Part shown: positions 1-10,363 of the stretch, in pieces | Layout: every line of letters begins with the position of its first letter | Numbering within the stretch: position 1 is the stretch's first letter | Source of the DNA: Loxodes magnus | Taxonomy: Eukaryota > Ciliophora > Karyorelictea > Loxodida > Loxodidae | Direction of reading: 5' to 3' | NCBI GenBank assembly: GCA_946699065.1 | Contig: CAMPDV010000291.1 | Coordinates: 124,001 to 188,000, forward strand | Length of the DNA stretch: 64,000 nt | Notes under the pieces: model-generated | What the model was told of the DNA's origin: nothing | The model's input: only the letters and a program-made list of their open reading frames with translations | Database searches by the model: none | Position numbers and translations under genes: made by a program

Positions 1-1
1 C

Positions 2-1831
2 AGTGATTCAGAGTTCATCGTATCGGGAAGTTATGATTATACGGTGAGACTATGGGACGTCAAGACAGGTACCTGTAAGACCATGAGTGGTCACACTAGT
101 TGTGTATAAGCTGTGGCTATATCCAGTGATTCAGAGTTCATCGTATCGGGAAGTTATGATTATACGGTGAGACTATGGAACGTCAAGACAGGTACCTGTA
201 AGACCATGAGTGGTCACACTAGTTATGTATATGCTGTGGCTATATCCAGTGATTTAGAGTTCATCGTATCGGGAAGTTATGATTATACGGTGAGACTATG
301 GGACGTCAAGACAGGTACCTGTAAGACCATGAGTGGTCACACTAGTTATGTATCTGCTGTGGCTATATCCAGTGATTCAGAGTTCATCGTATCGGGAAGT
401 TATGATTATACGGTGAGACTATGGGACGTCAAGACAGGTACCTGTAAGACCATGAGTGGTCACACTAGTTGTGTATATGCTGTGGCTATATCCAGTGATT
501 CAGAGTTCATCGTATCGGGAAGTTATGATTATACGGTGAGACTATGGGACGTCAAGACAGGTACCTGTAAGACCATGAGTGGTCACACTAGTCATGTATA
601 AGCTGTGGCTATATCCAGTGATTCAGAGTTCATCGTATCGGGAAGTCATGATTATACGGTGAGACTATGGGACGTCAAGACAGGTACCTGTAAGACCATG
701 AGTGGTCACACTAGTTGTGTATAAGCTGTGGCTATATCCAGTGATTCAGAGTTCATCGTATCGGGAAGTTATGATTATACGGTGAGACTATGGGACGTCA
801 AGACAGGTACCTGTAAGACCATGAGTGGTCACACAAGTCATGTATATGCTGTGGCTATATCCAGTGATTCAGAGTTCATCGTATCGGGAAGTTATGATTA
901 TACGGTGAGACTATGGAACGTCAAGACAGGTACCTGTAAGACCATGAGTGGTCACACTAGTTGTGTATAAGCTGTGGCTATATCCAGTGATTCAGAGTTC
1001 ATCGTATCGGGAAGTTATGATTATACGGTGAGACTATGGAACGTCAAGACAGGTACCTGTAAGACCATGAGTGGTCACACTAGTTGTGTATATGCTGTGG
1101 CTATATCCAGTGATTCAGAGTTCATCGTATCGGGAAGTTATGATTATACGGTGAGACTATGGGACGTCAAGACAGGTACCTGTAAGACCATGAGTGGTCA
1201 CACTAGTTGTGTATATGCTGTGGCTATATCCAGTGATTCAGAGTTCATCGTATCGGGAAGTTATGATTATACGGTGAGACTATGGGACGTCAAGACAGGT
1301 ACCTGTAAGACCATGAGTGGTCACACAAGTCATGTATCTGCTGTGGCTATATCCAGTGATTCAGAGTTCATCGTATCGGGAAGTTATGATTATACGGTGA
1401 GACTATGGGACGTCAAGACAGGTACCTGTAAGACCATGAGTGGTCACACAAGTCATGTATAAGCTGTGGCTATATCCAGTGATTTAGAGTTCATCGTATC
1501 GGGAAGTTATGATTATACGGTGAGACTATGGGACGTCAAGACAGGTACCTGTAAGACCATGAGTGGTCACACTAGTTATGTATATGCTGTGGCTATATCC
1601 AGTGATTCAGAGTTCATCGTATTGGGAAGTAATGATTATACGGTGAGACTATGGAACGTCAAGACAGGTACCTGTAAGACCATGAGTGGTCACACTAGTT
1701 ATGTATCTGCAGTGGCTATATCCAGTGATTCAGAGTTCATCGTATCGGGAAGTCATGATTATACGGTGAGACTATGGAACGTCAAGACAGGTACCTGTAA
1801 GACCATGAGTGGTCACACTAGTTATGTATAA
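2..1831 (+). pseudogene. Left-edge blades with six class A stops
   Basis: About 15 blades are cut by TAA at 107, 599, 722, 968, 1460 and 1829. Open parts are 113-601, 728-970, 974-1462 and 1466-1831, with GTG as first possible start directly after each TAA-gct. Residue 7 is mainly Cys or His and residue 25 mainly Tyr. The last part carries Ser22 to Leu before an Asn25 turn (1622-1624), the first of three copies of that marker. Confidence 0.45.
65..76. repeat. 12-bp perfect palindrome repeated once per unit
   Basis: ACAGGTACCTGT is its own reverse complement and lies over codons 36-39 (Thr-Gly-Thr-Cys). The first copy is listed; it recurs every 123 bp through the window. It is broken only in rare units, such as those with Gly37 to Ser (acaagtacctgt, for example near 18,518, 58,859 and 63,410) or the Cys39 to Phe unit at 2,165. 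No protein binding can be claimed; its conservation may simply follow from the low divergence of the array. Confidence 0.85.
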
Positions 1832-1834
1832 GCT

Positions 1835-2815
1835 GTGGCTATATCCAGTGATTCAGAGTTCATCGTATCGGGAAGTTATGATTATACGGTGAGACTATGG
1901 AACGTCAAGACAGGTACCTGTAAGACCATGAGTGGTCACACTAGTTGTGTATATGCTGTGGCTATATCCAGTGATTCAGAGTTCATCGTATCGGGAAGTT
2001 ATGATTATACGGTGAGACTATGGGACGTCAAGACAGGTACCTGTAAGACCATGAGTGGTCACACTAGTTGTGTATATGCTGTGGCTATATCCAGTGATTC
2101 AGAGTTCATCGTATCGGGAAGTTATGATTATACGGTGAGACTATGGGACGTCAAGACAGGTACCTTTAAGACCATGAGTGGTCACACTACTGTTGTATCA
2201 TCTGTGGCTATATCCAGTGATTTAGAGTTCATCGTATCGGGAAGTTATGATTATACGGTGAGACTATGGGACGTCAAGACAGGTACCTGTAAGACCATGA
2301 GTGGTCACACTAGTTATGTATATGCTGTGGCTATATCCAGTGATTCAGAGTTCATCGTATTGGGAAGTAATGATTATACGGTGAGACTATGGAACGTCAA
2401 GACAGGTACCTGTAAGACCATGAGTGGTCACACTAGTTATGTATCTGCAGTGGCTATATCCAGTGATTCAGAGTTCATCGTATCGGGAAGTCATGATTAT
2501 ACGGTGAGACTATGGAACGTCAAGACAGGTACCTGTAAGACCATGAGTGGTCACACTAGTTGTGTATATGCTGTGGCTATATCCAGTGATTCAGAGTTCA
2601 TCGTATCGGGAAGTTATGATTATACGGTGAGACTATGGGACGTCAAGACAGGTACCTGTAAGACCATGAGTGGTCACACTACTGTTGTATCATCTGTGGC
2701 TATATCCAGTGATTTAGAGTTCATCGTATCGGGAAGTTATGATTATACGGTGAGACTATGGGACGTCAAGACAGGTACCTGTAAGACCATGAGTGGTCAC
2801 ACAAGTCATGTATAA
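1835..2815 (+). CDS. WD40 open stretch, 326 aa, 8 blades
   Basis: This stretch opens after class A TAA 1829 and closes at class A TAA 2813. Blades show Cys7, TTVVSSV and Tyr7 types. It contains the only Cys39 to Phe change (2165-2167) and the second Ser22 to Leu/Asn25 marker (2360-2362). GTG 1835 and internal ATGs of MSGHT are possible starts, but there is no upstream ribosome-site or promoter, because the preceding DNA is array. It is a fragment of the array rather than an independent gene. Confidence 0.35.
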   Translation: MAISSDSEFIVSGSYDYTVRLWNVKTGTCKTMSGHTSCVYAVAISSDSEFIVSGSYDYTVRLWDVKTGTCKTMSGHTSCVYAVAISSDSEFIVSGSYDYTVRLWDVKTGTFKTMSGHTTVVSSVAISSDLEFIVSGSYDYTVRLWDVKTGTCKTMSGHTSYVYAVAISSDSEFIVLGSNDYTVRLWNVKTGTCKTMSGHTSYVSAVAISSDSEFIVSGSHDYTVRLWNVKTGTCKTMSGHTSCVYAVAISSDSEFIVSGSYDYTVRLWDVKTGTCKTMSGHTTVVSSVAISSDLEFIVSGSYDYTVRLWDVKTGTCKTMSGHTSHV

Positions 2816-3128
2816 GCTGTGGCTATATCCAGTGATTCAGAGTTCATCGTATCGGGAAGTCATGATTAGACGGTGAGACTATGGGACGTCAAGACAGGTA
2901 CCTGTAAGACCATGAGTGGTCACACTAGTTATGTATCTGCTGTGGCTATATCCAGTGATTCAGAGTTCATCGTATCGGGAAGTCATGATTAGACGGTGAG
3001 ACTATGGGACGTCAAGACAGGTACCTGTAAGACCATGAGTGGTCACACTAGTTATGTATCTGCTGTGGCTATATCCAGTGATTCAGAGTTCATCGTATCT
3101 GGAAGTTATGATTATACGGTGAGACTAT
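2361..3128 (+). repeat. Block A copy 1 (repeated 16 units on)
   Basis: The blade order from the Ser22-to-Leu/Asn25 marker through TAA 2813 and TAG 2867 and 2990 recurs at 4329-5096, shift 1,968 bp. They part at WN here versus WD there. Confidence 0.8.
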
Positions 3129-4018
3129 GGAACGTCAAGACAGGTACCTGTAAGACCATGAGTGGTCACACTAGTTATGTATATGCTGTGGCTATATCCA
3201 GTGATTTAGAGTTCATCGTATCGGGAAGTCATGATTAGACGGTGAGACTATGGGACGTCAAGACAGGTACCTGTAAGACCATGAGTGGTCACACTAGTTA
3301 TGTATCTGCTGTGGCTATATCCAGTGATTTAGAGTTCATCGCATCGGGAAGTTATGATTAGACGGTGAGACTATGGGACGTCAAGACAGGTACCTGTAAG
3401 ACCATGAGTGGTCACACTAGTTGTGTATATGCTGTGGCTATATCCAGTGATTCAGAGTTCATCGTATCGGGAAGTTATGATTATACGGTGAGACTATGGG
3501 ACGTCAAGACAGGTACCTGTAAGACCATGAGTGGTCACACTACTATTGTATCATCTGTGGCTATATCCAGTGATTCAGAGTTCATCGTATCTGGAAGTTA
3601 TGATTATACGGTGAGACTATGGGACGTCAAGACAGGTACCTGTAAGACCATGAGTGGTCACACTAGTTATGTATCTGCTGTGGCTATATCCAGTGATTCA
3701 GAGTTCATCGTATCGGGAAGTTATGATTATACGGTGAGACTATGGAACGTCAAGACAGGTACCTGTAAGACCATGAGTGGTCACACTAGTTATGTATATG
3801 CTGTGGCTATATCCAGTGATTTAGAGTTCATCGTATCGGGAAGTCATGATTATACGGTGAGACTATGGGACGTCAAGACAGGTACCTGTAAGACCATGAG
3901 TGGTCACACTAGTTATGTATCTGCTGTGGCTATATCCAGTGATTCAGAGTTCATCGTATCGGGAAGTCATGATTATACGGTGAGATAATGGGACGTCAAG
4001 ACAGGTACCTGTAAGACC
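2816..4018 (+). pseudogene. Blades broken by four TAG and one class C TAA
   Basis: Stops at 2867, 2990, 3236 and 3359 (TAG) and 3986 (TAA at Leu31). Open parts are 2996-3238 and 3365-3988 (207 aa). The unit at 3,341 has the only Val21 to Ala (gca), and the same unit has the only TAG that follows Tyr25 instead of His25. A TTIV blade first appears at about 3,541. Confidence 0.4.
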
Positions 4019-4783
4019 ATGAGTGGTCACACTACTGTTGTATCATCTGTGGCTATATCCAGTGATTCAGAGTTCATCGTATCGGGAAGTAATGATTATA
4101 CGGTGAGACTATGGGACGTCAAGACAGGTACCTGTAAGACCATGAGTGGTCACACAAGTCATGTATCATCTGTGGCTATATCCAGTGATTCAGAGTTCAT
4201 CGTATCGGGAAGTTATGATTATACGGTGAGACTATGGGACGTCAAGACAGGTACCTGTAAGACCATGAGTGGTCACACTACTGTTGTATCATCTGTGGCT
4301 ATATCCAGTGATTCAGAGTTCATCGTATTGGGAAGTAATGATTATACGGTGAGACTATGGAACGTCAAGACAGGTACCTGTAAGACCATGAGTGGTCACA
4401 CTAGTTATGTATCTGCAGTGGCTATATCCAGTGATTCAGAGTTCATCGTATCGGGAAGTCATGATTATACGGTGAGACTATGGAACGTCAAGACAGGTAC
4501 CTGTAAGACCATGAGTGGTCACACTAGTTGTGTATATGCTGTGGCTATATCCAGTGATTCAGAGTTCATCGTATCGGGAAGTTATGATTATACGGTGAGA
4601 CTATGGGACGTCAAGACAGGTACCTGTAAGACCATGAGTGGTCACACTACTGTTGTATCATCTGTGGCTATATCCAGTGATTTAGAGTTCATCGTATCGG
4701 GAAGTTATGATTATACGGTGAGACTATGGGACGTCAAGACAGGTACCTGTAAGACCATGAGTGGTCACACAAGTCATGTATAA
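4019..4783 (+). CDS. WD40 open stretch, 254 aa, 6 blades
   Basis: The ATG of MSGHT follows class C stop 3986 by ten codons; the stretch ends at class A TAA 4781. It alternates TTVVSSV and TSHVSSV blades, then repeats the block with Ser22 to Leu (4328-4330) and gca for Ala10 that also lies 16 units to the left. Confidence 0.35.
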   Translation: MSGHTTVVSSVAISSDSEFIVSGSNDYTVRLWDVKTGTCKTMSGHTSHVSSVAISSDSEFIVSGSYDYTVRLWDVKTGTCKTMSGHTTVVSSVAISSDSEFIVLGSNDYTVRLWNVKTGTCKTMSGHTSYVSAVAISSDSEFIVSGSHDYTVRLWNVKTGTCKTMSGHTSCVYAVAISSDSEFIVSGSYDYTVRLWDVKTGTCKTMSGHTTVVSSVAISSDLEFIVSGSYDYTVRLWDVKTGTCKTMSGHTSHV

Positions 4784-5096
4784 GCTGTGGCTATATCCAG
4801 TGATTCAGAGTTCATCGTATCGGGAAGTCATGATTAGACGGTGAGACTATGGGACGTCAAGACAGGTACCTGTAAGACCATGAGTGGTCACACTAGTTAT
4901 GTATCTGCTGTGGCTATATCCAGTGATTCAGAGTTCATCGTATCGGGAAGTCATGATTAGACGGTGAGACTATGGGACGTCAAGACAGGTACCTGTAAGA
5001 CCATGAGTGGTCACACTAGTTATGTATCTGCTGTGGCTATATCCAGTGATTCAGAGTTCATCGTATCTGGAAGTTATGATTATACGGTGAGACTAT
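4329..5096 (+). repeat. Block A copy 2
   Basis: It matches 2361-3128 at all variant sites I compared, including stops 4781, 4835 and 4958 and the gca codon for Ala10. Confidence 0.8.
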
Positions 5097-5578
5097 GGGA
5101 CGTCAAGACAGGTACCTGTAAGACCATGAGTGGTCACACTAGTTATGTATCTGCTGTGGCTATATCCAGTGATTCAGAGTTCATCGTATCGGGAAGTTAT
5201 GATTATACGGTGAGACTATGGAACGTCAAGACAGGTACCTGTAAGACCATGAGTGGTCACACAAGTCATGTATAAGCTGTGGCTATATCCAGTGATTCAG
5301 AGTTCATCGTATCGGGAAGTTATGATTATACGGTGAGACTATGGAACGTCAAGACAGGTACCTGTAAGACCATGAGTGGTCACACTAGTTATGTATCTGC
5401 TGTGGCTATATCCAGTGATTTGGAGTTCATCGTATCGGGAAGTTATGATTATACGGTGAGACTATGGGACGTCAAGACAGGTACCTGTAAGACCATGAGT
5501 GGTAACACAAGTCATGTATAAGCTGTGGCTATATCCAGTGATTCAGAGTTCATCGTATCGGGAAGTCATGATTAGACG
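4784..5578 (+). pseudogene. Blades broken by three TAG and two TAA
   Basis: Stops at 4835, 4958 and 5573 (TAG) and at 5273 and 5519 (class A). Open parts are 4964-5275 and 5279-5521. The last blade of the second part has the only loss of the SGH histidine (His4 to Asn at 5504-5506), and Leu17 there is coded by rare TTG. Confidence 0.4.
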
Positions 5579-6694
5579 GTGAGACTATGGGACGTCAAGA
5601 CAGGTACCTGTAAGACCATGAGTGGTCACACTAGTTATGTATCTGCTGTGGCTATATCCAGTGATTCAGAGTTCATCGTATCTGGAAGTTATGATTATAC
5701 GGTGAGACTATGGGACGTCAAGACAGGTACCTGTAAGACCATGAGTGGTCACACTAGTTATGTATCTGCTGTGGCTATATCCAGTGATTCAGAGTTCATC
5801 GTATCGGGAAGTTATGATTATACGGTGAGACTATGGGACGTCAAGACAGGTACCTGTAAGACCATGAGTGGTCACACTAGTTATGTATCTGCTGTGGCTA
5901 TATCCAGTGATTCAGAGTTCATCGTATCGGGAAGTTATGATTATACGGTGAGACTATGGAACGTCAAGACAGGTACCTGTAAGACCATGAGTGGTCACAC
6001 TAGTTATGTATCTGCTGTGGCTATATCCAGTGATTTAGAGTTCATCGTATCGGGAAGTCATGATTATACGGTGAGACTATGGGACGTCAAGACAGGTACC
6101 TGTAAGACCATGAGTGGTCACACTAGTTATGTATCTGCTGTGGCTATATCCAGTGATTCAGAGTTCATCGTATCGGGAAGTTATGATTATACGGTGAGAC
6201 TATGGGACGTCAAGACAGGTACCTGTAAGACCATGAGTGGTCACACTACTGTTGTATCATCTGTGGCTATATCCAGTGATTTAGAGTTCATCGTATCGGG
6301 AAGTCATGATTATACGGTGAGACTATGGGACGTCAAGACAGGTACCTGTAAGACCATGAGTGGTCACACTAGTTATGTATCTGCTGTGGCTATATCCAGT
6401 GATTCAGAGTTCATCGTATCGGGAAGTTATGATTATACGGTGAGACTATGGAACGTCAAGACAGGTACCTGTAAGACCATGAGTGGTCACACTAGTTATG
6501 TATATGCTGTGGCTATATCCAGTGATTTAGAGTTCATCGTATCGGGAAGTCATGATTATACGGTGAGACTATGGGACGTCAAGACAGGTACCTGTAAGAC
6601 CATGAGTGGTCACACTAGTTATGTATCTGCTGTGGCTATATCCAGTGATTCAGAGTTCATCGTATCGGGAAGTCATGATTATACGGTGAGATAA
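5579..6694 (+). CDS. WD40 open stretch, 371 aa, 9 blades
   Basis: It opens after TAG 5573 at GTG of VRLW and ends at class C TAA 6692. Blades are mostly Tyr7-Ser9 with Tyr25 or His25, plus one TTVVSSV blade. All tetrad residues are kept in every blade, so more than one seven-bladed ring could be built. No signal peptide or membrane segment is present. Confidence 0.38.
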   Translation: MRLWDVKTGTCKTMSGHTSYVSAVAISSDSEFIVSGSYDYTVRLWDVKTGTCKTMSGHTSYVSAVAISSDSEFIVSGSYDYTVRLWDVKTGTCKTMSGHTSYVSAVAISSDSEFIVSGSYDYTVRLWNVKTGTCKTMSGHTSYVSAVAISSDLEFIVSGSHDYTVRLWDVKTGTCKTMSGHTSYVSAVAISSDSEFIVSGSYDYTVRLWDVKTGTCKTMSGHTTVVSSVAISSDLEFIVSGSHDYTVRLWDVKTGTCKTMSGHTSYVSAVAISSDSEFIVSGSYDYTVRLWNVKTGTCKTMSGHTSYVYAVAISSDLEFIVSGSHDYTVRLWDVKTGTCKTMSGHTSYVSAVAISSDSEFIVSGSHDYTVR

Positions 6695-6724
6695 TGGGAC
6701 GTCAAGACAGGTACCTGTAAGACC

Positions 6725-7612
6725 ATGAGTGGTCACACTACTGTTGTATCATCTGTGGCTATATCCAGTGATTCAGAGTTCATCGTATCGGGAAGTAATG
6801 ATTATACGGTGAGACTATGGGACGTCAAGACAGGTACCTGTAAGACCATGAGTGGTCACACAAGTCATGTATCATCTGTGGCTATATCCAGTGATTCAGA
6901 GTTCATCGTATCGGGAAGTTATGATTATACGGTGAGACTATGGAACGTCAAGACAGGTACCTGTAAGACCATGAGTGGTCACACTAGTTATGTATCTGCT
7001 GTGGCTATATCCAGTGATTCAGAGTTCATCGTATCTGGAAGTTATGATTATACGGTGAGACTATGGGACGTCAAGACAGGTACCTGTAAGACCATGAGTG
7101 GTCACACTAGTTATGTATCTGCTGTGGCTATATCCAGTGATTCAGAGTTCATCGTATCGGGAAGTCATGATTATACGGTGAGACTATGGGACGTCAAGAC
7201 AGGTACCTGTAAGACCATGAGTGGTCACACTAGTTATGTATCTGCTGTGGCTATATCCAGTGATTCAGAGTTCATCGTATCGGGAAGTCATGATTATACG
7301 GTGAGACTATGGAACGTCAAGACAGGTACCTGTAAGACCATGAGTGGTCACACTACTGTTGTATCATCTGTGGCTATATCCAGTGATTCAGAGTTCATCG
7401 TATCGGGAAGTTATGATTATACGGTGAGACTATGGAACGTCAAGACAGGTACCTGTAAGACCATGAGTGGTCACACTAGTTATGTATATGCTGTGGCTAT
7501 ATCCAGTGATTTAGAGTTCATCGTATCGGGAAGTCATGATTATACGGTGAGACTATGGGACGTCAAGACAGGTACCTGTAAGACCATGAGTGGTCACACT
7601 AGTTGTGTATAA
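6725..7612 (+). CDS. WD40 open stretch, 295 aa, one propeller's worth
   Basis: Seven blades lie between class C TAA 6692 and class A TAA 7610, starting at the ATG of MSGHT. Seven is the usual number for one WD40 propeller. The stretch recurs 18 units to the right (8939-9826) with one differing first blade (TTVV here, TSYV there). Confidence 0.38.
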   Translation: MSGHTTVVSSVAISSDSEFIVSGSNDYTVRLWDVKTGTCKTMSGHTSHVSSVAISSDSEFIVSGSYDYTVRLWNVKTGTCKTMSGHTSYVSAVAISSDSEFIVSGSYDYTVRLWDVKTGTCKTMSGHTSYVSAVAISSDSEFIVSGSHDYTVRLWDVKTGTCKTMSGHTSYVSAVAISSDSEFIVSGSHDYTVRLWNVKTGTCKTMSGHTTVVSSVAISSDSEFIVSGSYDYTVRLWNVKTGTCKTMSGHTSYVYAVAISSDLEFIVSGSHDYTVRLWDVKTGTCKTMSGHTSCV

Positions 7613-8149
7613 GCTGTGGCTATATCCAGTGATTCAGAGTTCATCGTATCGGGAAGTTATGATTATACGGTGAGACTATGGGACGTCAAGACAGGTACCT
7701 GTAAGACCATGAGTGGTCACACTACTATTGTATCATCTGTGGCTATATCCAGTGATTCAGAGTTCATCGTATCTGGAAGTTATGATTATACGGTGAGACT
7801 ATGGGACGTCAAGACAGGTACCTGTAAGACCATGAGTGGTCACACTAGTTATGTATCTGCTGTGGCTATATCCAGTGATTCAGAGTTCATCGTATCGGGA
7901 AGTTATGATTATACGGTGAGACTATGGAACGTCAAGACAGGTACCTGTAAGACCATGAGTGGTCACACTAGTTATGTATATGCTGTGGCTATATCCAGTG
8001 ATTTAGAGTTCATCGTATCGGGAAGTCATGATTATACGGTGAGACTATGGGACGTCAAGACAGGTACCTGTAAGACCATGAGTGGTCACACTAGTTATGT
8101 ATCTGCTGTGGCTATATCCAGTGATTCAGAGTTCATCGTATCGGGAAGT
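6746..8149 (+). repeat. Block B copy 1 (repeated 18 units on)
   Basis: About 1.4 kb is shared with 8960-10363, shift 2,214 bp, including class A stop 7610 (9824 there). It ends where Tyr25 here is His25 in the copy. Confidence 0.8.
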
Positions 8150-8908
8150 TATGATTATACGGTGAGACTATGGAACGTCAAGACAGGTACCTGTAAGACC
8201 ATGAGTGGTCACACTAGTTATGTATCTGCTGTGGCTATATCCAGTGATTCAGAGTTCATCGTATCTGGAAGTTATGATTATACGGTGAGACTATGGGACG
8301 TCAAGACAGGTACCTGTAAGACCATGAGTGGTCACACTACTGTTGTATCATCTGTGGCTATATCCAGTGATTCAGAGTTCATCGTATCGGGAAGTAATGA
8401 TTATACGGTGAGACTATGGGACGTCAAGACAGGTACCTGTAAGACCATGAGTGGTCACACAAGTCATGTATCATCTGTGGCTATATCCAGTGATTCAGAG
8501 TTCATCGTATCGGGAAGTTATGATTATACGGTGAGACTATGGAACGTCAAGACAGGTACCTGTAAGACCATGAGTGGTCACACTAGTTATGTATCTGCTG
8601 TGGCTATATCCAGTGATTCAGAGTTCATCGTATCGGGAAGTTATGATTATACGGTGAGACTATGGAACGTCAAGACAGGTACCTGTAAGACCATGAGTGG
8701 TCACACTAGTTATGTATATGCTGTGGCTATATCCAGTGATTTAGAGTTCATCGTATCGGGAAGTCATGATTATACGGTGAGACTATGGGACGTCAAGACA
8801 GGTACCTGTAAGACCATGAGTGGTCACACTAGTTATGTATCTGCTGTGGCTATATCCAGTGATTCAGAGTTCATCGTATCGGGAAGTCATGATTATACGG
8901 TGAGATAA
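7616..8908 (+). CDS. WD40 open stretch, 430 aa, 10 blades
   Basis: It opens after class A TAA 7610 and ends at class C TAA 8906. The second blade is the TTIVSSV type. The first part, to 8149, is shared with 9830-10363. His25 and Asn25 blades alternate with Tyr25 blades, giving varied top-face residues in an otherwise invariant frame. Confidence 0.38.
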   Translation: MAISSDSEFIVSGSYDYTVRLWDVKTGTCKTMSGHTTIVSSVAISSDSEFIVSGSYDYTVRLWDVKTGTCKTMSGHTSYVSAVAISSDSEFIVSGSYDYTVRLWNVKTGTCKTMSGHTSYVYAVAISSDLEFIVSGSHDYTVRLWDVKTGTCKTMSGHTSYVSAVAISSDSEFIVSGSYDYTVRLWNVKTGTCKTMSGHTSYVSAVAISSDSEFIVSGSYDYTVRLWDVKTGTCKTMSGHTTVVSSVAISSDSEFIVSGSNDYTVRLWDVKTGTCKTMSGHTSHVSSVAISSDSEFIVSGSYDYTVRLWNVKTGTCKTMSGHTSYVSAVAISSDSEFIVSGSYDYTVRLWNVKTGTCKTMSGHTSYVYAVAISSDLEFIVSGSHDYTVRLWDVKTGTCKTMSGHTSYVSAVAISSDSEFIVSGSHDYTVR

Positions 8909-8938
8909 TGGGACGTCAAGACAGGTACCTGTAAGACC

Positions 8939-9826
8939 ATGAGTGGTCACACTAGTTATGTATCATCTGTGGCTATATCCAGTGATTCAGAGTTCATCGT
9001 ATCGGGAAGTAATGATTATACGGTGAGACTATGGGACGTCAAGACAGGTACCTGTAAGACCATGAGTGGTCACACAAGTCATGTATCATCTGTGGCTATA
9101 TCCAGTGATTCAGAGTTCATCGTATCGGGAAGTTATGATTATACGGTGAGACTATGGAACGTCAAGACAGGTACCTGTAAGACCATGAGTGGTCACACTA
9201 GTTATGTATCTGCTGTGGCTATATCCAGTGATTCAGAGTTCATCGTATCTGGAAGTTATGATTATACGGTGAGACTATGGGACGTCAAGACAGGTACCTG
9301 TAAGACCATGAGTGGTCACACTAGTTATGTATCTGCTGTGGCTATATCCAGTGATTCAGAGTTCATCGTATCGGGAAGTCATGATTATACGGTGAGACTA
9401 TGGGACGTCAAGACAGGTACCTGTAAGACCATGAGTGGTCACACTAGTTATGTATCTGCTGTGGCTATATCCAGTGATTCAGAGTTCATCGTATCGGGAA
9501 GTCATGATTATACGGTGAGACTATGGAACGTCAAGACAGGTACCTGTAAGACCATGAGTGGTCACACTACTGTTGTATCATCTGTGGCTATATCCAGTGA
9601 TTCAGAGTTCATCGTATCGGGAAGTTATGATTATACGGTGAGACTATGGAACGTCAAGACAGGTACCTGTAAGACCATGAGTGGTCACACTAGTTATGTA
9701 TATGCTGTGGCTATATCCAGTGATTTAGAGTTCATCGTATCGGGAAGTCATGATTATACGGTGAGACTATGGGACGTCAAGACAGGTACCTGTAAGACCA
9801 TGAGTGGTCACACTAGTTGTGTATAA
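8939..9826 (+). CDS. WD40 open stretch, 295 aa, duplicate of 6725-7612
   Basis: Seven blades between class C TAA 8906 and class A TAA 9824. The blade order matches 6725-7612 except for the first blade, TSYVSSV, a mix of the TSY and VSS types not usual in the array and suggesting an exchange or mutation at that point. Confidence 0.38.
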   Translation: MSGHTSYVSSVAISSDSEFIVSGSNDYTVRLWDVKTGTCKTMSGHTSHVSSVAISSDSEFIVSGSYDYTVRLWNVKTGTCKTMSGHTSYVSAVAISSDSEFIVSGSYDYTVRLWDVKTGTCKTMSGHTSYVSAVAISSDSEFIVSGSHDYTVRLWDVKTGTCKTMSGHTSYVSAVAISSDSEFIVSGSHDYTVRLWNVKTGTCKTMSGHTTVVSSVAISSDSEFIVSGSYDYTVRLWNVKTGTCKTMSGHTSYVYAVAISSDLEFIVSGSHDYTVRLWDVKTGTCKTMSGHTSCV

Positions 9827-10363
9827 GCTGTGGCTATATCCAGTGATTCAGAGTTCATCGTATCGGGAAGTTATGATTATACGGTGAGACTATGGGACGT
9901 CAAGACAGGTACCTGTAAGACCATGAGTGGTCACACTACTATTGTATCATCTGTGGCTATATCCAGTGATTCAGAGTTCATCGTATCTGGAAGTTATGAT
10001 TATACGGTGAGACTATGGGACGTCAAGACAGGTACCTGTAAGACCATGAGTGGTCACACTAGTTATGTATCTGCTGTGGCTATATCCAGTGATTCAGAGT
10101 TCATCGTATCGGGAAGTTATGATTATACGGTGAGACTATGGAACGTCAAGACAGGTACCTGTAAGACCATGAGTGGTCACACTAGTTATGTATATGCTGT
10201 GGCTATATCCAGTGATTTAGAGTTCATCGTATCGGGAAGTCATGATTATACGGTGAGACTATGGGACGTCAAGACAGGTACCTGTAAGACCATGAGTGGT
10301 CACACTAGTTATGTATCTGCTGTGGCTATATCCAGTGATTCAGAGTTCATCGTATCGGGAAGT
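8960..10363 (+). repeat. Block B copy 2
   Basis: It matches 6746-8149 blade by blade. Class C stops 6692 and 8906 stand just left of the two copies at the same spacing. Confidence 0.8.
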
